Source of the DNA: Owenia fusiformis
Taxonomy: Eukaryota > Annelida > Polychaeta > Sabellida > Oweniidae
Assembly (NCBI GenBank): GCA_903813345.2
Contig: CAIIXF020000006.1
Coordinates: 37,723,936 to 37,787,935, forward strand
Direction of reading: 5' to 3'
Length of the DNA stretch: 64,000 nt
Under the pieces are notes generated by a model. That model searched no databases, was not told where the DNA came from, and saw only the letters and a program-made list of their open reading frames with translations. Both the position numbers and the translations under genes were made by a program. Of the stretch, positions 1 through 10,100 are shown in pieces (within the stretch, counting starts at the first letter, position 1; each line of letters begins with the position of its first letter).

Positions 1-1351
1 ACCGGCCCGACCACAGCCCAAGTGAGTCATGTTAAATCATTACATCTATTTTAATCATTTATTTAACCTCAATTTAGGTGGTTGAAGCGGTGTTCAGCGC
101 AACGTAAGCTTACATGGCGCGGTAGGTTAAGGTCTGGTCAGTGCCCCTAGTGGAGGAGACAATTCAATGTAGACACACATTTAAATTTAGCTTAGATGAT
201 GAATCCGTCAGCTTTGGGTTGACTGGTCTTGTTCTTGTTACACTATTGACAGGTGTACATTTAGAGTATACGCTTTACTTGCTAGGTTTCTTAACAGTTT
301 TTGGTCATTTCCCTGTGTTTTGGCATATTTGTACCTAGATATTCGTATTTCACGTTATATATTATGTATCAGAATAACAACTCTCACAAAAGCGATATAA
401 AATCGTAGACTAAAGGGCGATAGAAATCATTTTTAAATATAGAGGGCAGACAAATTAATCTGTGTTGATTTATACTTCTCTTCGGGATTTTACAGCTGCG
501 CTGTTACCCTCTTTATATCTACCCAAAAGCTACGATTAGAATTGTTTCCTTCTATTTATAAGACCCAGATAAGAATGGTATTGACATTGTGAAGCCAAGA
601 TGACAATCGAAAAAAGGATGCATCTCAGTCAGAAGATTTTGATTTTATAGTTTAAGGATTTCTTGGACGTGTTTGACCCACATGAACGCCGCAGATATAT
701 ACGGGCTATGTACTGGGAGGTTTTGGATATGGGGTTTATCCAGAGGGAGATATGCATATCTACCTGAGGGACCGTAGGAACCGAAGGTAGATGTGCATAT
801 CTCACGAGGGATGAACCCAATATCCAAACCAACCGTACATAACTGCTTAATCCTGTACCAAGTAGAGTTTTCAGGGGCATATGGCCATTTCAATAGTACA
901 AGGTGTAAAAATAAACAAACCATTCATATGCAAAGTCATTTTATTGCATTTCCACTACTTACCGGAAGCGGGAAGATATGCACCGAAGCGGGAAGATATG
1001 CACCGAAGCGGGAGATATGGCGGTAGATATGGAGGTTCTGGATATGGAAACCTCAAAATCAGGATACGGGATATATCTTACCAACTTATCTCCCCAGAAC
1101 TCTACTTTGCATAGGATAAAAGCCCATCTTCCCTCTCTTATATATTTATATCATTGGAAAGAAAACGCGAGCAAAAGTGCCATACTTTAAAGGGACACAT
1201 TTAATTTCTTCAAAGAGGTTTAAATCTGAGGGGAAATTGTGTCGCTCTTTCATCTCTGTTTAGTTGGTTCCAATCGAAAGAACTGAAGACTCGACAATGC
1301 TTGTTATCAATTTATTTTAAGTAATCGTTAATATGTTGCTGTCTGTGCTAG
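1..1351. other. Left-edge non-coding DNA with small repeats
   Basis: No supportable gene. Two structures stand out. An imperfect inverted repeat at about 700-848 has arms of about 65 bp that pair GGATATGGGGTTTATCC on the left with its near-complement on the right. A 19-bp unit containing GAAGCGGGAAGATATGCACC is repeated about 2.5 times at 965-1015. A string resembling the end of a linker exon followed by GTGAGT occupies bases 1-26, but no MAM exon follows it, so it is not called. Confidence 0.5.
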
Positions 1352-2190
1352 TTTCGGAATGCTGTGAATCTAGAATCAAAGCTCGGTCAGTGGATTGAAC
1401 TTTGGTACCACAGCAAAACTTCAGAACCACACGGCAGTGTATATTACGAATGGGACAGCTCAAGTCCACTTGGGCACGAATATGATTGCTATGGACATCT
1501 CTGCTGTTTCTGTTTCGAAAAACTGTAAAGGCTACTGTCCATTTTTAAGTATGAGTCTCTCATAGTGTTAAATATTGTTTTAGCCGAAGGACGCAAAGCT
1601 GTTATTCTAAGTGCAATGGAAACTATTCAATTCAAATCAGGTGGACCATCAGCGAAGTGTATCAAGTTTGTTCCAAACAATGGGCAATCCGGAAGTCATA
1701 TGACTATAAAAAGTACGAATGGGAGTTGAGTATTTGAAACCATGCGGATATCAGGAAGGAAGTGTGACATTTCTTATTTTTCAATCCTAATTTGCTTTGG
1801 GTAGAGCGATATATTTGCTTGATCAAAGCATCACATTTTCCACACTTTCAAAACACATTTACGACGGAAAAGATAGGTAAGAAAATAAATAATGAAAAAA
1901 CATTAATCAATTTATTAATTCAAAGCATGAATTTCACTGGTATTGTAAAGTTCTTAGAACTGAGAATTTCTGATATGTTGTCAAATCTCAATAACTTTCT
2001 CTATGCCTTTTCCAGGTGCCAAAGTTACACAATCGGAAAAGACAAAGAAAGTGATGCATACATGTACAACCTCCTTGAGCTAGGACCGAGCCGCCCATAT
2101 TGCACCATAATGCACGGAATATTACACTGGGTTTCGACCACGAACATGCCCGCGTATACCGTGATTCATTCATCAAAATAACTGAATAAA
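1352..2190 (+). pseudogene. Astacin metalloprotease relic, exons 6-8 only
   Basis: Three blocks match exons 6, 7 and 8 of the downstream astacin genes, in order. The exon 6-like block starts at 1352 after a TAG acceptor and reads FRNAVNLESKLGQWIELWY, ending in YYEWDSSS, but lacks a GTAAG-type donor. The exon 7-like block (1584-1725) keeps the 142-nt length of the live genes and reads ILSAMETIQFKSGGPSAKC; its donor is TTGAGT instead of GTAAGT. The exon 8-like block starts at 2016 and reads CQSYTIGKDKE. In it the zinc-site HELLH has become HGILH, which loses the catalytic glutamate, and about 4 nt are missing directly after, so the frame shifts and soon ends. No exon 1-5 or MAM exon is visible nearby. 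I infer an older member of the tandem array that died by point mutation and deletion. Conserved block lengths show a DNA-level duplicate, not a processed retrocopy. Confidence 0.82.
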
Positions 2191-3637
2191 TAAAAAATTA
2201 AATTTTAATTCAAAACGCTTTGTTATTTTGAGATGTACTGGGTGCTAATAAGTACTGTAAATCGGTCTGCTATTTCAAAATTTCAAACAAATTAAGTTGA
2301 TATTCAGCAAATGTACAATATGTACTTCTGAATTGACAATCTACATTTTATTCCATTGTACAAAATAAGTAAAAGTGGTCTGAGGGCGGTAAACAAATGT
2401 CGACTGTTGTTAATACGAAAACTGCTTGAACATATCCATATGCATGGTTTCTTGAAATCACTTGTACTAAATATTCATTTAAAATAGTTTACATTAACCT
2501 AGACGCATATTCATTTTCCAGTCCTCTCGATCAGCTCGTTGTTATGTTTTGAAGAATGTAGTAACACTTAATTGTGCTTCATTTGGTGAATACGGGGCAT
2601 TTGCAAGCTGTGTGAACCCTTTTTTCACCAAGAGTAATTATGGGCTGTTTGATATATAGGAAGAAGCATCGTCACAACCGAAGAATCCCCTCCGCTTTGT
2701 TTAGTCATGATTGTGACTCGGGGGGAAATGCAGTGAGAAATATTTGTAAAACATAAAAATAAACAGAAATATGTCTACCAAATAGGTACTTATTCACTAA
2801 GTAACCATTATTTTGAAACAAGTAAAATGAAAATGAGTTCAAATTATGTTTGACAATCGACGCCATTAGTCATGTTGCTATAGTAACAATAATGATCAAT
2901 TGTAATATCAGAGAGATACTTACCGAGGCCGTTTAAATAACTCATTATTTCATTTCACATTTACCTTGAAAATCCTAAATAAATGAAATGACAGACACAT
3001 TTTTCTTTTTCATATATTATTTTATTTCATGTTATTGAAAGGATTGGTATCGATATGGAGAACTGAATTAAACAATGTTTTTCACTTAAACCATAAAATA
3101 CACGGCATTTTATGTAATGTTGACTGATTGACAACAATTTAATGCGAAAATTATATAGAAATATTTTATATAACTGTTTTTGTTAAACTTTTTTGTTTTT
3201 TTAGTGCAATTGTTTTTGCTCCTTTGAACCAATTCTTGAGAATGAAATAAAATGTCTTTCCGAACCTTGTTGGAACAAAATAGCATATACGACATGATTT
3301 TAGACCTCTCAATATTATAGTTATACAAAGGAATTTTTGGTTAATTTTTAAAAAAGTATTCAAAAGATCAAAACAAAATCCGCCCAAAATAGATAAAAAT
3401 CAAGATAAACCTTTCATTTCATTAACAAGATACTTTTTTAAAATCAACCAAAATTTCCTTTTCACGATTACAATATTGAGAGACCTAAACATGTTGTGTT
3501 TATGTCGTTTTGTTCCAATGAAGTTCGGGAAGATGTTTCATTTCACTCTGGAAACATGATACCAAGAACAAAACAAGTGTTTGATGTGTTTTCGAAAACA
3601 ACATAGATGAAAGTTTATATATATATTTCAAATTATA
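2191..3637. other. Intergenic DNA, nothing recognised
   Basis: AT-rich, with only short ORFs rich in lysine, asparagine and phenylalanine that look random. No homology to the astacin 3' exons was found by eye, so the relic upstream has no MAM part here. Confidence 0.5.
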
Positions 3638-4693
3638 CAAGGGTCGATCCAGATATTCTGATAAAAATGCTCTCATTTTTTTATTTTTGAGAGTTATAAC
3701 ATCAAACTTGAACAAAATGAGGATAATTTAATTGCTCATAAAATATGTAAGTTTAGTCAACATACGGGCACTAATGCGTTGCTAGGGTAAAAAATTGGTA
3801 ACCATGGAAACGGGACCTGGGACAAGTAGCTTTTATGTCTCTTCATATTTTGTCTTTACATACGTTTATATCCATTATGACCCATTTTAGAGTCAAATAT
3901 TCTTCAATTAGCATTTTAGCAGGTGCACCTACAATCAATTAAGTGTTTTATGACATCACAACAGACAATTGTCCATTGTGAGCAAATAGAAGCTGGCTCC
4001 AAATTCAAATCACTTGAGCAAGTTTTGTCAAAGTGTGCAAAAGTGAAAATCAGGTATTGAGAATCCATCTGAGAAAAGCCGTGAATAAACATCGCCTTGA
4101 CAGAGATCTGACTGACTTCATCCTCCACCACGATAATGCCCCATCTCATCGAAGTGAATGTGTGCAAACTGCTATCAGAGAGAGCATGGGTATGGAGCTG
4201 CTCGGTCATCCCCCATATTCCCCTGATTTAGCGCCATTGAATTTTGCAATTTTTGGGAAACTGAAGAGTGACCTCAAAGGCAGGCGTTTTCATGATGTCA
4301 ATGAGATGAAACCAGGGTTATGCGTTCCCTGCACACCAACTTCCCTGACTGCAATGATGTATACTCGCTGGGTTGATAGACATAGACGATGTGTGGCTGC
4401 ACAAGGACATTATTTTGAGAGCATGCGTACATAAAGGACATAATAGTTGATTTAATCAGTCTGTGAGACTCTTGATTTTGTAGTGAAACTTTTATTCTAG
4501 TTTTATTGTCCCAGGTGCCGTTACCATGGCAACGGAAAAAATCTCCCGTGAGGAGAGTTATGAAGGAATAAAACTTATATTTTTATATCTTTTGCCAAAA
4601 TAAATTATCTTTTGTCTGTCCAAATTACAAGTAATAACTTCCAAAAATAAAGAAATGAGAGCATTTTTATCAGAATATCTGGATCGACCCTTG
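3638..4693 (+). mobile_element. Decayed mariner-type DNA transposon
   Basis: Both ends carry a nearly perfect inverted repeat of about 40 bp starting CAAGGGTCGATCCAGATATT, each bordered by TA, the Tc1/mariner target duplication (TA at 3636-3637 and 4694-4695). A second inverted block lies inside, around 3795-3830 and 4508-4540 (ACCATGGAAACGGGACCTGG on the left). The interior encodes the C-terminal half of a mariner transposase, open at 4033-4434, with HHDNAPSHRS, HPPYSPDLAP and a final GHYFE typical of the family. The residue expected to be the third catalytic Asp (APxD) is Asn here (SPDLAPLNF). The N-terminal DNA-binding part and first Asp are absent and no start codon fits. At 1056 bp it is shorter than a full mariner of about 1.3 kb. 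Non-autonomous remnant. Confidence 0.88.
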
Positions 4694-5087
4694 TATTGTT
4701 ACCATTCAAAAGATGACCATTAAATTGACACTGTGTAAAACTTTCAGAATTTTTTGATGACTGGTTTAAGAGAAACGTGTGTTCAAAAAGTTTGCCATAT
4801 CGATACCCATCCTTTACATAATATTATATTTTGTAGGATTACAAGACCTGGGACAATATGTACATTTATAGTTTAGTACAAGTCCCTTCGATCGGAACAC
4901 TATCATACATTCCTCATCCATATAATGTTGTGATGGTTAAGTTAACTTAAGATTTATCAGTGAAAAAGTAAGTAAAGTTAGTTCAATAATATTCATATGA
5001 TATTCTTATACAGCTAAATGTCTTTTTTAGAAAGCGCTGAAAAGTTACCGTGGAAATTTTTGATCTTTACTCTTGGATGAATTAAGA
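4694..5087. other. Intergenic DNA, nothing recognised
   Basis: AT-rich sequence between the mariner copy and a dispersed repeat. No ORF, hairpin or gene similarity was noticed. Confidence 0.4.
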
Positions 5088-5405
5088 AATGTAGACCGAA
5101 AAGCCGGGGTAATATTGTCGAATACACCCCGCAGGGCTAGGCACAAACGTTTTCTGTACCCTGAACGACCTGTACCCCGGACGACCTGCTTTTCGGTCTA
5201 TATTACGATTCGAACATGAAAACGCACCAAAATGTTTCGAATATTCATCATGGTCCGCCATTACTACGACCCACCGTTATGACGCCACACATTACACGTA
5301 TTTCCAGGGGTATTGATCGCGAATATATATATTTATCCCGGGTGAAATGTCGACTTTGTTTACAGTTTATAGAAGGCGTGAATACAGTCATGTTCGAATT
5401 CAAGT
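5088..5405. repeat. Dispersed repeat R1, copy 1
   Basis: One of three copies in this window of an unnamed repeat. Shared landmarks are GTCTATATTACGATTCGAA, a block starting ATGGTCCGCCATTACTACG, a block with GGGTGAAATGT and GACTTTGTTTACAGTTTATA, and GGCGTGAATACAGTCATG. Other copies are at about 24690-25330 (rearranged) and 59640-59895. The left part forms an imperfect hairpin (GTAGACCGAAAAGC against GCTTTTCGGTCTA). No coding potential was seen, so it is probably a non-autonomous element. Boundaries are approximate. Confidence 0.65.
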
Positions 5406-6010
5406 TAAGAACTGGGAAATGTTAGATTCCATAGTGCCTCAGATGTCTAATTTCTAGAATTCCATATGTAACTGAAGTAATAGGATGTGTACCCTATAAA
5501 TAAAATATCGGTCATTTCTACGACAAATGAGATATGTTATGTTATTGTTCCCGGCCATTTCCACAACAAGCGTTTAACTTTTCTGATTTTCGAAAGCGCC
5601 TCTTTAAATTATATAGAAAAAACTATAATGTTTCCTCAATTTTATTTGAAAAACTTGTTTAAAAAAGTTACCCTTTTCTGCTTTTAAGTGGAACATTACC
5701 ATTGGATCCCATATGAGTCATATATCGCTTAAAAACATTATGGAATACTAAACGTGTTCTTTATCTCACAGATGTACCTAGTTATAGTATATACTTTGAA
5801 AATAAATTATTCTGTTTAGTGTCAAGAATCCAGGAACACTCATGAAGGAAAGTCCAAAAAATAGAATTAGAATGGAAATTTGCTTCAAATTTACTTCAAA
5901 TATTTTCATTACCATTCCTTAGACACATTTATTTTAGAAAATACTATAAGCATCCGATAGTTAAGACGAATCAATTAAAACGATTTTATACCTTTAAGAT
6001 AGCCTTATAA
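5406..6010. other. Start of the duplicated 5' flank of gene A
   Basis: Non-coding. Around 5460-5520 it resembles the region about 15995-16040 upstream of gene B (shared ATATGTAACTGAA and following bases). I infer that the segment duplicated to make genes A and B began at least this far upstream. Confidence 0.45.
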
Positions 6011-6526
6011 CACCCTATGCAGACAGAGCCTGTGGGAAATATTGGGTGCGGCGCAAATGAGCGGAGGAGCCCCTCTAAATATTGGGTGCGGAGCTACGTT
6101 TATGGAGCTGCTCCGCACCCAATATTTAGAGGGGCTCATATCTGAAGAACATTTCCGAATTTTTATAAAATCACACAGATACTGCCTGGCTTCCAAGATG
6201 CAAAAATAATTTGTATAGATAGTGCACCTTGAACACCATTTTTTATGAATGCTGGGGACTCAGTATTAAAAGGATAATTTCAAAATATATAGGTCTGGGA
6301 AAGGTTTAAGGCACACTGCGTCGCTATAGAATGAATTGCGCTACTATTTTCACAATTGTATTGATATTTGGTGTCAAATACACATATCTTGGTATATTTG
6401 AAGTCCCAAAACGGCTTAGTTTCAGAAATATCCCAAATTTAAATTCAAAAATAACCGTTAGCTCCGCACCCTCCGCTCATTTGCTCCGCACCCAATATTT
6501 CCCACAGGCTCTGTCTGCATAGGGTG
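6011..6526. mobile_element. Foldback/MITE with 5-bp target duplication
   Basis: Terminal inverted repeats of about 55 bp start CACCCTATGCAGACAGAGCC and end with the complement. They are flanked on both sides by TATAA (6006-6010 and 6527-6531), a clean 5-bp target duplication. A second palindrome sits inside at about 6071-6136, repeating the TIR-internal motif AATATTGGGTGCGGAGC in both orientations, so that motif occurs several times within 516 bp. No ORF of note. A non-autonomous DNA transposon of unassigned superfamily. Confidence 0.78.
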
Positions 6527-6539
6527 TATAATGAGTGTG

Positions 6540-7128
6540 TGATCTTTGTGAAACACTGAGTTATTTGTTTTATGATATTGGAATGATGAAGTAGATATCT
6601 GTTACAATATACTCTTTACAATATTTGTAATTAAAGAAAATGATAAAGATTGTATAATCCCTTACCTTTTTGTTCTCTTCTACCCCATTGTTGTCTTAAT
6701 AGCGTCGAATTTGTAGAAAGACTTTATTTTGCTAATTAAGCAATGTGTACTTATGGCCAAAGCTGAATTGAAATTGATCAGTGAGAATCACGTGTTATTA
6801 ACTTTCTATTGTTATATGAAATATATATTCATAAAATCACAAAGAATTGAGTTGCCTTATTGTTAAACATCTCTTCATTAATCCAAAGAGATTTCTTTTT
6901 TACAGTTTAATTGTAAAAACTCAAATCTTATTTTAAGAGTTCCCATTATGAAGTGGATAAATACGGATATTTTGAACAATGACCATAACGTGCGAATGGT
7001 CACTAGTGTAATTCCGGAATTATTCAGTCAGTTTTGTTTTTCAAGTTTTGCGTATAACTCATGTATATAAGGGTTGAATTGAAGACATAAGTCACATTAG
7101 TTTTGCGACAAGAGGGGACTAGGGGACG
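6540..7128 (+). promoter_or_regulatory. Upstream region and core promoter of astacin gene A
   Basis: This block aligns almost throughout with 16500-17076 upstream of gene B. Within it a 31-bp stretch at 6773-6803 is identical to 16713-16743 and contains the palindrome CACGTG (6789-6794), a candidate E-box. A TATA-like TATATAA lies at 7064-7070, about 60 bp before the ATG, also with a counterpart in genes B and C. Conservation across a duplication is what is seen; regulatory function is inferred. Confidence 0.6.
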
Positions 7129-10100
7129 ATGGCAGAAAGAAGTAACTCGGGGTGGTTCCATCTAGGTCTCATAACAACTGCGTCTGTATTGTTCTGTGCG
7201 CAAATAATTCCCGGTGGAAAGGCCATATCAAACGATGTCAATGAGCCAACGGACGAAAACAAGGTGAGATTTTCCATCAAAAATAATGCGTATTTTTTAC
7301 ATTTACTTTTATATATTTTGAGATTGATTTTACCTACATGGCGATTAAAGCTAATAGAATGTAGAATGTTTATACAATTGTATTTTTGAAAAGGAAACAT
7401 TTGTAACTGGCCCATCAACTGTTTTATGGACGAATAATGCTGAGATGTTTTAAGCTTGCAATTGTCACATAGCAGTATAATACCTTTTTAAAATATACCC
7501 TTGGCTTCAGACATATCCAAAGAACCTAGGCCTGCCAACTTTTGGTACATCGGAGAAACTATGATATATCGACTAGATTAATGATGTTGTAGGTAGTTCT
7601 GGTAGGTTGTTGTCCAAGCAAAATAGGATAAACTTATCCCCAATTTTGAAAAAGTACAATGACTGACATCATCAATCTAGCCAACACATCATAGTTTATT
7701 TGATGTCCCGAAGTTGGCAGGGTTTATGGGAACGGTCTATTGAAACATGCCTTGTCTAATTTGAATCCTAGGTACGACCCTGCTTTCTAGTCGTTGTTTT
7801 ACCTGCAACAGAGTGAACAACAGTGTTATAGATGGCATCTTATTTGCATCGCTTTATTTTTGTATTACAGATATATATCAAACAGAATAAAAAATACAAA
7901 TGTGTATTAACCACGTGTATGGAAATAGCGGTGAGCAATTTTTTATAAAGTAGAGTTGATATAATAGCAAAGACGTTATGGTATTTGGACACCTGACCGT
8001 AGTATGGTGATTTAATCCCTCTTATCTATAGTAGAATAGGATTATGATCAAATTAGTTGATTTTATGAATTTAACGAATTTCTTCGAAGAAAAGTTAAAC
8101 CTCAAACGTTTTAGATCTTTACTTGCCAAGAAAGATATCATTTTGATGATTGCAGAATTCGAAATACAGTGAGCCTAAAAACTAACCTGACACTGCATTA
8201 AGACTACGCAATGCCCTCGCTAAAGCTCAGAGTCTCTGACAACTTCTTTAACGAATCATAAGAAAATAAAGAACATACCATTTCATTATTATCCCAAATC
8301 CTTAATAATGATATTTGTTATTTTCAGATTGGTGGGGAAGAAACGGGGATCATAGGAAGTAAATACACTTTACAACTATCATTTTATACATTACTATAAT
8401 ATTCTTCCAAAAATATCTAACTTAAAAAGTCATTAGGAACTCGAGTACACCACTGCGTTAAGAGCTCAAATGTTTCAGCATTGAAAGCAGAACCAAATTA
8501 AAATAGAGATCATTCACTATGTCACTTTAAAAAATAAGACGAATAAAGACATTTGAAATTAATTGCTCACGTTCTAATACCATAATGGTATAATGTAACT
8601 GAAAATGAGCTGGAAGACCTCCTCGTGTTTTTGTTTATTTATATCGTTTGCATTTCCAGATCCAGAGGAGAACAATAATGACACATGTAAGTAGAAGATA
8701 CAGATACGATTTTAGAAAACCAAATCACAATATGTTTACATAATGAAAGATGTGATAATTACTCTATTACAAATGCATATTTCAGCTCTCTACCAAGGGG
8801 ATATTGTTGCTCCACCCGTGATTAAAGGCGTTGCTGAATCAAGGGTGAGTCTCATTGAATAATATACGTATAACTGTTGAGTAGATCGCATTTATTTCAA
8901 GTAAATATACAATTCTAAAAATGAACCCTTGTGAAGGAAGAAAATTGCGCACAATTCTTCGTCACGCTTAAGTAAACATGCACAATTAAATTGGAGAATT
9001 TAATTACTAGTACTAATTACCAGTGTAATTAAAGTGGAGAACCACAAAGAGAGATCAAATGTTATGTATATTCAATTTTCATGATATACGATTTTTAACC
9101 GTCAAAGTTAGCATTGTTATGGTAAATAGAGATATTTGTGCCAATGGATATTTAACCATTACAATTTAACTTTATCACTTTCATCAACTGCTTAGATCCA
9201 AAACAAAAGGCTAAATAGCTTATGAATATACAGGACCATTTATCTCAAAAATTCGCGTGGCCACCGTATCATTATCTTGTAATGACAAGCTAGTCAAGTC
9301 TAATGAACACCAGGAGCTGTGCCCATGATAAATAATGAAAAGAAACACTATACAGGGTGGGCCAAAAAAAACAATACCCAACTTCAAATCAGGATAAAAA
9401 TAGTTACATTCAATATGGTACATTGACTTACATATCATTTTAAAGGTTATACAATTTCAAACAATTTGGTATATAACACTATGTCGTGAAATCAATAGTA
9501 AAGTTTTATTATACTTATTTGGGAGGCCGGGTTGCTATTTAAGGTCTCCAGATTTAAGGGAGAAAATAGTAAATCTGTGGAATTATGTTAATTTTTTATT
9601 TATAGAATATCATTCATTTGTTAGGTGAATACATGCTTGGATATTGATATTTGCATCATTGTGTGACTAAATTTATTGTTGATGAATTTCAGTGTTGTTT
9701 AATAACATTTTACACTTTATTTATTTAAACTATTTTCACAATTGCTCAACATACCCCCACCCCCTCCCCTCTGCATCAGCAATAAGCTTCAAGTGGTAGC
9801 GCAATCTATCAATAGCCTTATTGGGAGATTTCTGTTGCAATTCATTTCAGCACTAGGATTCTGTTTAAGCTCATCAAAGCTGTTTATTGGATGCTTTTGA
9901 TTGTACCATTTCCTTGAGATGGCTCCATGTATGGTAATCAAACACATTACATGTAGCATCGGGGTTGTTGGGTGGTCAAGCATCGAGATCAATCAAATTG
10001 ACACCTTGTTTGCAAAGGAATGCCAATGTCTCCTGAGATCTGTGGTACGAGGCAATGTCGTGTTGGAAAATAAAATCTTTGTCACATATACGTTTAACGT

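Noticed and set aside
1-26. Possible linker exon (exon 9-like) of an upstream astacin gene, ending CCCAA before GTGAGT
   Set aside because: Only about 20 bases are visible, they do not match the linker codons well, and no MAM exon follows at the expected 170-220 bp.
881-1114. ORF with Gly/Tyr/Arg-rich stretch (RYGGRYGGSGYG)
   Set aside because: The composition comes from the local 19-bp repeat. No start context, splice sites or neighbouring coding sequence support it.
3110-3715. Short minus-strand ORFs rich in Lys, Asn and Phe
   Set aside because: Typical of random AT-rich DNA; no motif or similarity.
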